This document shows positions 31,162 through 42,665 of a stretch of DNA of 64,000 bases, in pieces. Position 1 is the stretch's first letter. Every line of letters starts with the position of its first letter. This stretch comes from Rhizobium favelukesii (GTDB lineage Bacteria; Pseudomonadota; Alphaproteobacteria; Rhizobiales; Rhizobiaceae): the NCBI RefSeq assembly GCF_000577275.2, contig NZ_HG916852.1, forward strand, positions 3,854,001 through 3,918,000, in the 5' to 3' direction. A program made the position numbers and the translations under genes. The notes beneath the pieces were generated by a model. It was not told the origin of the DNA. It ran no database searches and saw only the letters and a program-made list of their open reading frames with translations.

Positions 31162-32568
31162 TTACATGTGGATCGGCTTGAAGAACGCGGCGAGAGCGGC
31201 TTCCTTCACCGCTTCCGACATGGTCGGGTGAGCATGGCAGGTGCGGCCAAGATCTTCTGCGGAACCGCCGAATTCCATGAGGACGGCAATCTCGTGGATC
31301 ATCTCGCCGGCTCCGAAACCGACGATATGACCGCCCAGGACACGGTCGGTTTCCTTGTCGGAGAGGATCTTCACGAAACCGTCGATCGCCAACATGGCGC
31401 GGGCGCGACCGTTCGCTGTGAAGGGGAACTTCCCCACCTTGAAGGTGATGCCGGCAGCCTTCAGCTCTTCCTCGGTCTTGCCGACGGAGGCGACTTCCGG
31501 CTGCGTGTAGACGACGCTCGGGATGACGTCATAGTTCACATGGCCATGCTGACCGGCGAGGATTTCTGCCAGCGCAACGCCTTCATCTTCGGCCTTGTGG
31601 GCCAGCATCGGCCCCTTCACCACGTCGCCGATCGCGTAGATGCCGGCAACGTTGGTGCGGAAGCGACCGTCGATTTCGACGCGGCCACGGTCATCAAGCT
31701 TTACGCCTGCTTCTTGCAGACCAAGGCCTGCCGTGTAGGGGGTGCGGCCGGTCGCGATCAGAACGACCTCGGCTTCGAGTGTCTGCGCATCGCCGCCCTT
31801 GACCGGCTCGAAACTCACCTTGGCACCTTTGCCGCCCTTCTCGACGCCCGTCACCTTCGAGCTCAGGTTGATGGCGATGCCCTGCTTGACGAGCATCCGC
31901 TGGAATTGCTTGGAGACTTCGCCATCCATGCCGCCGAGAATCGTATCGAGATATTCGACCACGGTGACCTTGGCACCGAGGCGAGACCAGACGGAGCCGA
32001 GCTCGAGGCCGATGACGCCCCCGCCGACGACGATCATTGTCTCCGGCACCTTCTCGAGCGCGATCGCGCCCGTCGATGAGATGATCACCTTCTCGTCGAT
32101 ATCCACCTTCACGCCCGGAATGCCGGCGACGTCGGAGCCGGTGGCGATGACGATGTTCTTGCCTTCGATTTCCTGCACCTTACCGTCTTCGCCGGCCACG
32201 GAAACCTTGCCTGCCGACACAATCTTGCCGGCGCCCTGGAAGGCATCGATCTTGTTCTTCTTGAAGAGGAAGGCAACGCCGTCGACGTTCGACTTCACCG
32301 TCGCATCCTTGTGCGCCAGCATCTTTCCAAGGTTCAGCTTCGGCGCAGCGACTTCGATGCCGAGCGCGTCCATGCCGTGGCCAGCCTGATGAAACATTTC
32401 GGAGGCATGAAGCAGCGCCTTGGACGGGATGCAGCCGACGTTCAGGCAGGTGCCACCGAACGTTGCACGCTTTTCAACGACAGCGACCTTGAGGCCGAGC
32501 TGCGCAGCCTTGATGGCAGCGACGTAGCCGCCAGGGCCGGTTCCGATAACGATTACATCATAGGACAT
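31162..32568 (-). CDS. lpdA: Dihydrolipoyl dehydrogenase (E3)
   Basis: 468 residues; flavoprotein that reoxidises the lipoyl arm of 2-oxo acid dehydrogenases and makes NADH. The FAD fold is VIVIGTGPGGYVAA, the redox disulfide is C41-C46 in GGTCLNVGCIPSK, the NAD fold is VGGGVIGLELGS, and the catalytic histidine is in HAHPTMSEA. The ATG at 32566-32568 has AGGA upstream. The frame stays open 116 codons further, but that part is antisense-like and not family sequence. It lies downstream of sucAB and is likely the E3 of 2-oxoglutarate dehydrogenase. Confidence 0.95.
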   Translation of the reverse strand: MSYDVIVIGTGPGGYVAAIKAAQLGLKVAVVEKRATFGGTCLNVGCIPSKALLHASEMFHQAGHGMDALGIEVAAPKLNLGKMLAHKDATVKSNVDGVAFLFKKNKIDAFQGAGKIVSAGKVSVAGEDGKVQEIEGKNIVIATGSDVAGIPGVKVDIDEKVIISSTGAIALEKVPETMIVVGGGVIGLELGSVWSRLGAKVTVVEYLDTILGGMDGEVSKQFQRMLVKQGIAINLSSKVTGVEKGGKGAKVSFEPVKGGDAQTLEAEVVLIATGRTPYTAGLGLQEAGVKLDDRGRVEIDGRFRTNVAGIYAIGDVVKGPMLAHKAEDEGVALAEILAGQHGHVNYDVIPSVVYTQPEVASVGKTEEELKAAGITFKVGKFPFTANGRARAMLAIDGFVKILSDKETDRVLGGHIVGFGAGEMIHEIAVLMEFGGSAEDLGRTCHAHPTMSEAVKEAALAAFFKPIHM

Positions 32569-32593
32569 TGTTCTTTTCCTTTTCGTTATTTGC

Positions 32594-33232
32594 TTAGTCG
32601 GCCGCGCGGGCGAGCGCGAGGCGGAAACCGAAGCCGACCAATGCGGCGCCGGTGATGCGGTTGAACCATTTGCCGCTTGCGATGAAGCGGTCGCGAATGG
32701 GCTTGACGGTGAAGAAGGTGGAAACGCCCGCAAACCAGGCGACGAGCGCCGTTGCCATGCCGATGCCGTAGCTAAACTGGATGAGCGCCGGGGTGTCGTG
32801 ATGCACCAGTGTCGAAAACAGCGACAGGAAGAACAGGACGGGTTTCGGATTGAGCGCATTGGTGATGAAGCCCATGCCGAGGCACTTGAGTGCCGAGATT
32901 GGCTTACGGTCCTCATCGGAAATTTCGATCTCGTTCACCTTGAAGCCCGGCTCGCGGAACGACTTGATGCCGAGGTAGACGAGATAGGCGACGCCCGCCC
33001 ATTTGATCATCGCAAACATCATCAGCGATTGGGAGACGATGAGGCCGAGACCTAGGATGGTGTAGCTGATGTGGAAGAGCAGCGAAAAGCCCATGCCGAG
33101 ACCGGTCATCATGGCTGCCCGGCGGCCATGCACGATGCTCTGGCGCAAGATGACGGCGAAGTCGGCGCCGGGTACGACGATGAAGATCGAAAAGACGGCC
33201 ATCAGGCCCAAAAATTCGAAGAAGTATTGCAT
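32594..33232 (-). CDS. LysE/RhtB family amino-acid exporter
   Basis: 212 residues with six hydrophobic helices. The family pattern is clear at the N terminus (VVPGADFAVILRQSIVHGRRAAMMTGLGMG) and in GFITNALNPKPVLFFLSLF. Such proteins export amino acids or their derivatives across the inner membrane. The ATG at 33230-33232 is 20 bases after the preceding SDR gene; the open frame continues upstream without homology. Substrate unknown. Confidence 0.9.
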   Translation of the reverse strand: MQYFFEFLGLMAVFSIFIVVPGADFAVILRQSIVHGRRAAMMTGLGMGFSLLFHISYTILGLGLIVSQSLMMFAMIKWAGVAYLVYLGIKSFREPGFKVNEIEISDEDRKPISALKCLGMGFITNALNPKPVLFFLSLFSTLVHHDTPALIQFSYGIGMATALVAWFAGVSTFFTVKPIRDRFIASGKWFNRITGAALVGFGFRLALARAAD

Positions 33233-33252
33233 GGTGATATGGTCTCCGCGTC

Positions 33253-34005
33253 CTAACGGCCGCCGCTTACATTGAGTATGGCGCCCGTTATATAGGAAGC
33301 CGTCGGCGAGAGAAGGTAGAGGACCGCATCGGCGATTTCCTCCGCCGTGCCGGGCCTCTGCATCGGGATGCTCGGCGCCAGGTCGCGCGCGCGGTTCGGC
33401 AGGCCGCCGGATGCATGAATATCGGTATCGATGACGCCGGGACGGATGGCGTTCACGCGCACGCCCTCGTTCGCCACTTCTCGAGACAGACCGATGGTGA
33501 AGGTATCGATCGCGGCCTTCGACGCGGCGTAATCGACATATTGCGATGCCGAACCCAGAACCGCTGCCATAGACGAAATGTTGACGATCGCCCCGCCTTT
33601 GCCGCCGTGCCTCGACGACATCCGCCGAACGGCTTCGGCCGCGCATAGAATCGAGCCGGTCACGTTGATCCGCATCATCCGCTCAAGGCGCTCGACGCTC
33701 ATCTCATCGACGCGCTGCTGCGCATCGACGATACCGGCGTTGTTGACCAGCCCGTCGAGCCGCCCGAAATGCTTGTCGACCGCCTGGAACATCGAAACGA
33801 TATCCTTCGCGCTGCCGACATCGCCCTTGATCGCGATCGCGTCGCCGCCCTCTGCCTTGACCTCCGAGACGATCGCATCGGCCGCCGTGCGGTTCGCGGC
33901 ATAGTTCACCGCCACGTTCCAGCCCTGCCGGGCAGCGAGGCGGCAGACCGCAGCGCCGATACCCCGGCTGCCGCCGGTGACGAGAAGAACCGGTCGTTGT
34001 GTCAT
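33253..34005 (-). CDS. Short-chain dehydrogenase/reductase (FabG-like)
   Basis: 250 residues of classical SDR type: TGGSRGIGAAV cofactor loop, NNAG, catalytic S in VNISSMAA, YAASK for Y and K, IRPGVIDTD, and ITGAILNVSGGR at the C terminus. The ATG at 34003-34005 has AAGGAG eight bases upstream and overlaps the stop of the preceding secreted-protein gene (ATGA), which supports this start. Substrate not predictable. It lies within the TCA gene block, between sucB and lpdA. Confidence 0.9.
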   Translation of the reverse strand: MTQRPVLLVTGGSRGIGAAVCRLAARQGWNVAVNYAANRTAADAIVSEVKAEGGDAIAIKGDVGSAKDIVSMFQAVDKHFGRLDGLVNNAGIVDAQQRVDEMSVERLERMMRINVTGSILCAAEAVRRMSSRHGGKGGAIVNISSMAAVLGSASQYVDYAASKAAIDTFTIGLSREVANEGVRVNAIRPGVIDTDIHASGGLPNRARDLAPSIPMQRPGTAEEIADAVLYLLSPTASYITGAILNVSGGR

Positions 34006-34526
34006 TTCGCGCACTCCTTGAATGCCAGGACATCCCACGGCGCAACCTTAGCCTTGTCGTTGCCCCAGATCTGCGATTGGCGGATCGCCGGACCGAGACC
34101 CGGCAGAAAGACGCTGTCGGCCGCGACTGCCGCTTCCGGCTGAAGGTTGTCGATCTCGCCCTTGGCATTCGCGCCGTAGATCGTGCCCTGCCAGATCGTG
34201 CAGGCGTCCAGATCCGCGCCTGTCAGGTCACCGCCGGGGCATTTAAACATCACGATACCGACGGCACGCTCCGGATCGTCCGAGGGCATGACATAGCCGT
34301 CGAGTTCGATCGAGGTTTTCAGCACTTTCAGCATGAACCGGTTGCTGGCAGCCGCCGCTTCCGAATTGATCGGCGTGAAACGCAGTTCGTAGGCGCCATC
34401 CCGGTCGGCATAAACGGCGCTCGCCTGCCTGCAGTCGGGAGTGCCGACAGCGGCCGCGGGCAGTGCCAGCAAAAACGCGAGCGACGCCCCGATCCTGCCG
34501 ATGGCAAGGAGAGGCATCATGGTCAT
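34002..34526 (-). CDS. Secreted protein of unknown function
   Basis: About 174 residues. A signal peptide is likely (IGRIGASLAFLLALPAAAVG). The mature part has four cysteines (PDCRQA, FKCPGG, LDACTI, FKECAK), suggesting two disulfides in the periplasm. No family is recognised. Three ATGs lie close together (34526, 34520, 34517) and the exact start is uncertain. The stop overlaps the SDR start, so the two are coupled. Confidence 0.75.
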   Translation of the reverse strand: MTMMPLLAIGRIGASLAFLLALPAAAVGTPDCRQASAVYADRDGAYELRFTPINSEAAAASNRFMLKVLKTSIELDGYVMPSDDPERAVGIVMFKCPGGDLTGADLDACTIWQGTIYGANAKGEIDNLQPEAAVAADSVFLPGLGPAIRQSQIWGNDKAKVAPWDVLAFKECAK

Positions 34527-34573
34527 ACGCCCTGTGGAGATTGCCAGCGACATCGCGCGCCCCGCTGAGGTGG

Positions 34574-34594
34574 AAAGGGCCGCTCACGCGGCCC
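34574..34594 (-). terminator. Possible terminator after sucB
   Basis: GGGCCGC-GTGA-GCGGCCC on the minus strand, a perfect 7-bp GC stem followed by only three T, just past the sucB stop. It may attenuate transcription into the downstream SDR-LysE-lpdA genes. Confidence 0.55.
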
Positions 34595-34604
34595 AGTCGA
34601 TTGC

Positions 34605-35858
34605 TTAGAGATCGAGAACCAGACGCTCCGGATCTTCCAGGCTTTCCTTGACGCGGACGAGGAAGGTCACGGCTTCCTTGCCGTCGACGATGCGGTGGTC
34701 GTAGGAGAGCGCGAGATACATCATCGGACGAATGACGATCTGGCCGCCGACGACGACGGGACGGTCCTGGATCTTGTGCATGCCGAGGATACCGGACTGC
34801 GGAGCGTTGAGGATCGGCGAGGACATCAGCGAACCGTATACACCGCCATTGGTGATGGTGAAGGTGCCGCCCTGCATATCGGCCATCGACAGCGAACCGT
34901 CGCGAGCAGCCTTTGCCAGGCGCGCCAGTTCCTTCTCGACTTCGGCGATCGACATCTGGTCGGCGTCGCGGATAACAGGGACGACGAGCCCCTTGTCCGT
35001 GCCGACGGCCATGCCGATGTGGCAGAAGTTCTTGTAGATGATGTCAGTGCCATCAATCTCGGCGTTGACAGCCGGAAGTTCCTTCAGCGCGTGGGTGATG
35101 GCCTTGGTGAAGAAGCCCATGAAGCCGAGCTTCACGCCATGCTTCTTTTCGAAGACGTCCTTGTACTTGGCGCGCAGATCCATGACCGCCTTCATGTCCA
35201 CCTCGTTATAGGTGGTGAGCATGGCAGCGGTGTTCTGGGCGTCTTTCAGGCGCTTGGCGATCGTCTGGCGCAGGCGCGTCATCTTCACGCGCTCTTCGCG
35301 GGCCGCATCCTCGACCGTTGACGGGCCGCGGGCAGCAGCCGGTACGGCAGGGGCAGCAGCGGCAGCCGGGGTGGAGATGCCCTTGGCAACAGCGGCGATC
35401 ACGTCACCCTTCAGCACCTGGCCGCGCTTGCCGCTGCCGTCGACCTGATCGGCCGACAGGTTGTTCTCGGCAAGCATCTTGGCGGCAGCCGGTGCCGGCG
35501 GCATGGCGGATACGGACGCAGCCGGCGCAGCGGCAGCGGCAACGGGTGCCGGTGCAGCGGCTGCGAGCTCGGCAACCTTCGCGGGGGCGGCAGCAGCAGC
35601 CGGGGCAGCGGCAGCACCAGCGCCTGCGGCGATCTGGCCTAGCAACGCACCGAGACCGACGGTTTCGCCTGCCTGCGCAACGATTTCAGACAGCGTACCC
35701 GAAGCCGGCGCCGGCACTTCGATGGTCACCTTATCGGTTTCAAGCTCGAGAATCGGCTCGTCGGCCTTGATGGCGTCGCCAACCTTCTTGAACCAGGTGC
35801 CGACGGTTGCCTCGCTGACGGATTCACCGAGAGTTGGAACGCGGATTTCTGTGGCCAT
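34605..35858 (-). CDS. sucB: 2-oxoglutarate dehydrogenase E2, dihydrolipoyl succinyltransferase
   Basis: 417 residues. The lipoyl domain carries the modified lysine K43 in [12 protein letters not shown] long alanine-proline linker (about residues 80-115) leads to the peripheral subunit-binding domain ([28 protein letters not shown] region). The catalytic domain ends with [12 protein letters not shown], whose histidine and aspartate act in acyl transfer. Forms the core of the complex with SucA and an E3. It lies 29 bases after the YciI-like gene. Confidence 0.96.
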   Translation of the reverse strand: MATEIRVPTLGESVSEATVGTWFKKVGDAIKADEPILELETDKVTIEVPAPASGTLSEIVAQAGETVGLGALLGQIAAGAGAAAAPAAAAAPAKVAELAAAAPAPVAAAAAPAASVSAMPPAPAAAKMLAENNLSADQVDGSGKRGQVLKGDVIAAVAKGISTPAAAAAPAVPAAARGPSTVEDAAREERVKMTRLRQTIAKRLKDAQNTAAMLTTYNEVDMKAVMDLRAKYKDVFEKKHGVKLGFMGFFTKAITHALKELPAVNAEIDGTDIIYKNFCHIGMAVGTDKGLVVPVIRDADQMSIAEVEKELARLAKAARDGSLSMADMQGGTFTITNGGVYGSLMSSPILNAPQSGILGMHKIQDRPVVVGGQIVIRPMMYLALSYDHRIVDGKEAVTFLVRVKESLEDPERLVLDL

Positions 35859-35887
35859 TGTTCAAATCCTGATTTGCTTGTGTTCGT

Positions 35888-36206
35888 TTATTCGTTTCCG
35901 GCTGCAGACGGCCGGAGAATGATCGAGGGCATTGGCAATATGTCAAAGCGAAAGCCGTGACCGGACTGGATGATCGGATCGGCATCGGCGAGCGCCTGCG
36001 CCGCCTGCTGATCCAGCGCCGAAACGAGTGCCATGCCCCAGGCTCCCTCGCCTTCGAAGACGGGACCGACGGCAATGGCCGATCCGTCTTCTGCGTTGCG
36101 GTGCCAATAGGCGACATGGTGCTTCATCGCGGCCATTTCCTCCCCGGTCGCGTCATGCGGAAAAGCGGGGACGAGGCGGCACAAGTCTGAAGAAGAAGTA
36201 TGCCAT
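35888..36206 (-). CDS. YciI-like protein with a 5' frameshift
   Basis: The main open frame (35888 to about 36184) encodes MKHHVAYWHRNAEDGSAIAVGPVFEGEG and ILPMPS, the YCII-related pattern of ferredoxin-like fold proteins. It lacks a good start. The natural start is the ATG at 36204-36206 with an AGGGA upstream. It reads MAYFFFRLVPPRPRFSA and stops in the wrong frame. Removing one T from the TTTT run at 36161-36164 joins both parts into MAYFFFRLVPPRPRFPHDATGEEM and so on, 105 residues in all. So either the gene is frameshifted, or slippage occurs, or the run is a sequencing error. Placed between sucA (12 bases) and sucB. Confidence 0.75.
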
Positions 36207-36218
36207 CGCCCCGATCCC

Positions 36219-39203
36219 TTAGCCGCCCAGCGCGTCCTCGAGGAATGCGGCGAGCTGCGATAGATGCTTGGACATCAGACCCGTTGCCGGCGAAGCGGCA
36301 GCTGGGCGGCCGGTGTAACGGACGCGCTGGTACTTCGCATCGATATGGGCGAGAACCCACTCCAGATACGGGTCGATGAACGACCATGCGCCCATGTTCT
36401 TCGGCTCTTCCTGGCACCAGACCATCTCGGCGTTCCGGAAGCGCGAGAGCTCGTTGATGAGCGCCTTTGCCGGGAACGGATAGAGTTGTTCGACGCGCAG
36501 CAGGTAGATGTCATCGATGCCGCGCTTTTCGCGCTCTTCCAGAAGATCGTAATAGACCTTGCCGGTGCACATGACGACGCGGCGGATCTTGTTGTCCTTC
36601 TGCAGCTTGATCGGGCCGTCCTTGATGACCTCCGCATCGTCCCAGAGCAAACGATGGAAGGAGGATTCGCCGGCGAGTTCCGCAAGGCTGGAAACAGCCC
36701 GCTTGTGACGCAGCAGGGACTTCGGCGTCATCAGCACGAGCGGCTTGCGGAAGTCGCGCTTCAGCTGACGGCGCAGGATGTGGAAGTAATTCGCCGGCGT
36801 CGTGACGTTGGCGACCTGCATGTTGTCTTCAGCGCAGAGCTGCAGGAAGCGTTCGAGGCGGGCCGAGGAGTGCTCAGGCCCCTGCCCTTCGTAGCCATGC
36901 GGCAGCAGGCAGACGAGACCGGACATGCGCAGCCACTTGCGTTCTCCCGACGAGACGAACTGGTCGAAGACGACCTGCGCGCCGTTGGCGAAATCACCAA
37001 ACTGGGCTTCCCAAAGGGTCAGCGCGTTCGGGCGAGCCAGCGAATAGCCGTATTCGAAGCCGAGCACTGCTTCTTCCGAGAGCATCGAGTTGATGACTTC
37101 GTAGCGGGCCTGGTTGGACGACAGGTTCGCAAGCGGGATAAAGCGCTCTTCCGTCTCCTGATCGTAGAGAACCGAATGACGTTGCGAAAACGTGCCGCGT
37201 TCGCAATCCTGACCGGAGAGACGGATCTTGTGGCCTTCGACCACCAGCGAACCGAAGGCAAGCGCTTCTGCCATCGCCCAGTCGAGGTTCTCACCCGTCT
37301 GGATCATGTTGGCGCGGTTTTCCATGAAGCGCTGTATCGTGCGATGGGCACGGAAGCCTTCCGGAATTTCCGAAAGCTTGCGGCCGATATCCTTGAGCGT
37401 CTTCATCGGTACGGCGGTCTTGCCGCGGCGCTGTTCGTCGGCGTTGTCAGCCGTGCGCAGACCCGACCACTCGCCATCCAGCCAGTCAGCCTTGTTTGGC
37501 TTGTAGCTCTGGCCGGCGTCGAATTCCTGTTCGAGATGCACGCGCCAGTCGGCCTTCATCTTCTCGACGTCGCCGTCGGTCAGCAGGCCCTCGGCAACGA
37601 GACGATCCGCATAGATCTGCAGGACGGTCTTGTGGGCGCGAATGACCTTGTACATCTTCGGCTGCGTGAAGGACGGTTCGTCGCCTTCGTTGTGGCCGTA
37701 GCGACGGTAGCAGAACATGTCGAGGACGACAGGCTTATGGAACTTCATGCGAAATTCCATTGCGATCTTGGCTGCGTAGACAACGGCTTCCGGGTCGTCA
37801 CCGTTCACATGCAGGATCGGCGCTTCGATCATCTTGGCGACGTCGGACGGATAAGGCGACGAGCGTGAGAAGGCCGGATTGGTGGTGAAGCCGATCTGGT
37901 TGTTGATGATGACGTGCATCGTGCCGGCAACGCGGTGACCGCGCAGGCCCGACAGGCCGAGGATTTCGGCAATCACACCCTGGCCGGCAAACGCCGCGTC
38001 ACCATGGATGAGCAGCGGCAGAACCTTCGCGCGCTCGGAGAGCGGAATGGTGTCGCCGTCCCAGACGGTGGCGCCCATGTCCTGCTTGGCACGCGCCTTG
38101 CCCATGACGACAGGGTCGACGATCTCAAGGTGCGACGGGTTGGCCGTCAGCGACACGTGGACCTTGTTGCCGTCGAACTCGCGGTCGGAAGAGGCACCGA
38201 GATGGTACTTGACGTCGCCCGAACCCTCGACCTCGTCAGGCGCGTAAGAGCCGCCCTTGAACTCGTGGAAGATCGCGCGATGCGGCTTGCCCATGACCTG
38301 GGAAAGGACGTTCAGGCGGCCGCGGTGGGCCATGCCGAACACGGCTTCGCGAAGGCCGAGATGACCGCCGCGCTTCAGGATCTGCTCCAGCGCCGGGATG
38401 AGCGATTCACCGCCATCGAGACCGAAACGCTTGGTACCCTTGAACTTCACATCTAGGAACTGCTCATAGCCTTCGGCTTCGACCAGCTTGGCGAGAATGG
38501 CCTTCTTGCCTTCCGGGGTGAAGGCAACACCCTTGTCCGGACCTTCGATGCGTTCCTGGATCCAGGCTTTTTCTTCCGGGTTGGAGATGTGCATGAATTC
38601 GACGCCGAGGGTCGAGCAGTAGGTGCGCTCAAGGATCTCGATCATCTCGGGCAAGGTGGCGTATTCGAGGCCGAGAACGTTGTCGATGAAGATCCTGCGG
38701 GAATAGTCGGCCTCGGTGAAACCGTAGGCTTCGGGCGACAGTTCCTTGTAGTCGTCGACGGGTGCCGCGATACCGAGCGGGTCGAGCTTGGCGTGCAGGT
38801 GACCGCGCATGCGGTAGGCGCGGATCATCATGATGGCGCGAACGGAGTCGCGCGTCGCCTGCAGGATGTCGGCGCCATCGGTCGGCTTGCCGGCGGCTTC
38901 CGCCTTGCCCTTGACCTTGGTCTCGATGATCTTCTCAACGGTACCCCAATCGCCATCGAGCGCCGAAACGAGGTCGCTCTTGGGCTGCAGCGGCCAATCC
39001 TTCTTGCGCCAGGATGCACCCTTGGCCGCCTTCTTCACATCTTCCGGATTGTCTTCCAGCGCCTTGAAGAAAGACCGCCATTCCTCGCCGACCGAGTTCG
39101 GGTCTTCCTCATAGCGCGCATAGAGCTGCTCGATATACGCAGCATTGGCGCCATCCAGAAACGAGGTAATCTGAAACTGCTCGTTGGCTTCTTGCCGTGC
39201 CAT
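36219..39203 (-). CDS. sucA: 2-oxoglutarate dehydrogenase E1
   Basis: 994 residues; thiamine-diphosphate enzyme that decarboxylates 2-oxoglutarate and loads succinyl onto SucB. The N-terminal FLDGANAAYIEQLYARYEEDP segment is the E2-contact helix. GMAHRGRLNVL, GDAAFAGQGV and NNQIGFTT mark the cofactor region; YRRYGHNEGDEPSFTQPKMY and FGDFANGAQVVFDQF follow. The start is preceded by an unusual hairpin between a full AGGAGG and the ATG. Confidence 0.97.
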   Translation of the reverse strand: MARQEANEQFQITSFLDGANAAYIEQLYARYEEDPNSVGEEWRSFFKALEDNPEDVKKAAKGASWRKKDWPLQPKSDLVSALDGDWGTVEKIIETKVKGKAEAAGKPTDGADILQATRDSVRAIMMIRAYRMRGHLHAKLDPLGIAAPVDDYKELSPEAYGFTEADYSRRIFIDNVLGLEYATLPEMIEILERTYCSTLGVEFMHISNPEEKAWIQERIEGPDKGVAFTPEGKKAILAKLVEAEGYEQFLDVKFKGTKRFGLDGGESLIPALEQILKRGGHLGLREAVFGMAHRGRLNVLSQVMGKPHRAIFHEFKGGSYAPDEVEGSGDVKYHLGASSDREFDGNKVHVSLTANPSHLEIVDPVVMGKARAKQDMGATVWDGDTIPLSERAKVLPLLIHGDAAFAGQGVIAEILGLSGLRGHRVAGTMHVIINNQIGFTTNPAFSRSSPYPSDVAKMIEAPILHVNGDDPEAVVYAAKIAMEFRMKFHKPVVLDMFCYRRYGHNEGDEPSFTQPKMYKVIRAHKTVLQIYADRLVAEGLLTDGDVEKMKADWRVHLEQEFDAGQSYKPNKADWLDGEWSGLRTADNADEQRRGKTAVPMKTLKDIGRKLSEIPEGFRAHRTIQRFMENRANMIQTGENLDWAMAEALAFGSLVVEGHKIRLSGQDCERGTFSQRHSVLYDQETEERFIPLANLSSNQARYEVINSMLSEEAVLGFEYGYSLARPNALTLWEAQFGDFANGAQVVFDQFVSSGERKWLRMSGLVCLLPHGYEGQGPEHSSARLERFLQLCAEDNMQVANVTTPANYFHILRRQLKRDFRKPLVLMTPKSLLRHKRAVSSLAELAGESSFHRLLWDDAEVIKDGPIKLQKDNKIRRVVMCTGKVYYDLLEEREKRGIDDIYLLRVEQLYPFPAKALINELSRFRNAEMVWCQEEPKNMGAWSFIDPYLEWVLAHIDAKYQRVRYTGRPAAASPATGLMSKHLSQLAAFLEDALGG

Positions 39204-39234
39204 GGTTTTACGCGGACGCTTTCGTCCGCCTCCT
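39204..39234 (-). promoter_or_regulatory. Structured ribosome binding region of sucA
   Basis: Reading the minus strand, AGGAGG (39229-39234) is followed by a perfect 7-bp hairpin GCGGACG-AAAG-CGTCCGC (39212-39229) and then GTAAAACC and the ATG. The Shine-Dalgarno core is about 25 bases from the start, too far unless the hairpin folds, which leaves about 8 bases. No closer Shine-Dalgarno sequence is visible. Confidence 0.65.
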
Positions 39235-39364
39235 GACTTGTGATTCCGCCGGATACTCGACCGGCTTGCCGCATCTGTCGTTAGCCGCCTGTCCGCGGCT
39301 CATTCCATTTCGAAGTCGAGACCCGGGCAGACGGTGAGAACCGGTGCCCGGGGTATAGATTGGA

Positions 39365-40267
39365 TCAGCCCTTGAGGACTTCAACCAGCGTCTTGCCAAG
39401 GCGGGCCGGCGACGGCGAGACGCGGATGCCAGCCGATTCCATCGCCGCGATCTTCGATTCTGCGTCGCCCTTGCCACCGGAAACGACGGCACCGGCATGA
39501 CCCATCGTGCGGCCCTTCGGGGCCGTACGACCAGCGATGAAGCCGGCCATCGGTTTCTTGCGGCCCTTCTTGGCTTCATCCTTGAGGAACTGTGCTGCGT
39601 CTTCTTCTGCCGAGCCGCCGATTTCGCCGATCATGATGATCGACTGGGTGGCTTCGTCAGCGAGGAACATTTCCAAGACGTCGATGAACTCGGTGCCCTT
39701 GACCGGATCGCCGCCGATGCCGACAGCCGTCGTCTGGCCGAGGCCTTCGTTCGAGGTCTGGAACACGGCTTCGTAGGTGAGCGTGCCCGAGCGGGAAACG
39801 ATACCGACTGAACCCTTGCGGAAGATCGAGCCCGGCATGATGCCGATCTTGCACTCTTCCGGCGTCAGGATGCCCGGGCAGTTCGGTCCGAGCAGGCGTG
39901 ACTTGGAGCGGTCGAGGCGAGCCTTGACGCGCACCATGTCCAAAACAGGGATGCCTTCGGTGATGCAGGTGATGAACGGGATCTCGGCGTCGATCGCTTC
40001 GATGATCGCGTCGGCTGCGCCTGCCGGGGGAACGTAGATCACGGTCGCGTCGGCGCCGGTCTTTTCCTTGCCTTCGGCAACGGTTGCGAAGATCGGCAGG
40101 CTTTCGCCCTTCGAGCCCGTCCAGGTTTCGCCACCCTTCTTCGGGTGGATACCGCCGACCATCTGCGTGCCGTAGTAGGCAAGCGCCTGTTCGGTATGGA
40201 AGGTGCCGGTCTTACCGGTCAGGCCCTGAACGAGGACCTTTGTGTCTTTATTGACGAGAATGGACAT
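39365..40267 (-). CDS. sucD: Succinyl-CoA synthetase alpha subunit
   Basis: 300 residues. The Rossmann CoA-binding domain ([27 protein letters not shown], [10 protein letters not shown]) is followed by the ligase domain with [20 protein letters not shown] and the phosphohistidine motif [15 protein letters not shown]. With SucC it converts succinyl-CoA to succinate, making ATP or GTP. It lies 20 bases after sucC; 161 bases separate it from sucA. Confidence 0.97.
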   Translation of the reverse strand: MSILVNKDTKVLVQGLTGKTGTFHTEQALAYYGTQMVGGIHPKKGGETWTGSKGESLPIFATVAEGKEKTGADATVIYVPPAGAADAIIEAIDAEIPFITCITEGIPVLDMVRVKARLDRSKSRLLGPNCPGILTPEECKIGIMPGSIFRKGSVGIVSRSGTLTYEAVFQTSNEGLGQTTAVGIGGDPVKGTEFIDVLEMFLADEATQSIIMIGEIGGSAEEDAAQFLKDEAKKGRKKPMAGFIAGRTAPKGRTMGHAGAVVSGGKGDAESKIAAMESAGIRVSPSPARLGKTLVEVLKG

Positions 40268-40287
40268 TTATTTCCGGTCCTTCAAAA

Positions 40288-41481
<1,194 letters not shown>

Positions 41482-41521
41482 GGGTCTATTCCTGTTTGGA
41501 TGACGTCAGCGCGCGGTCCGA

Positions 41522-42607
<1,086 letters not shown>

Positions 42608-42630
42608 TCAATCGTTTAGATCATTAAATT

Positions 42631-42646
42631 CTTACGTAAACGTAAG
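42631..42646. promoter_or_regulatory. Palindrome upstream of mdh
   Basis: CTTACGT-AA-ACGTAAG, perfect 7-bp arms, in the 181-base gap between zapE and mdh and about 150 bases before the mdh start. It looks like a dimeric repressor or activator site; ACGT-NN-ACGT cores occur in LiuR-type MerR operators. No terminator T tract. Confidence 0.5.
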
Positions 42647-42665
42647 ATAATTCGCCACCAAATCG

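Noticed and set aside
32569..32916. N-terminal extension of lpdA in the same frame
   Set aside because: It overlaps the LysE gene and has no family similarity; the ATG at 32568 has a proper ribosome site.
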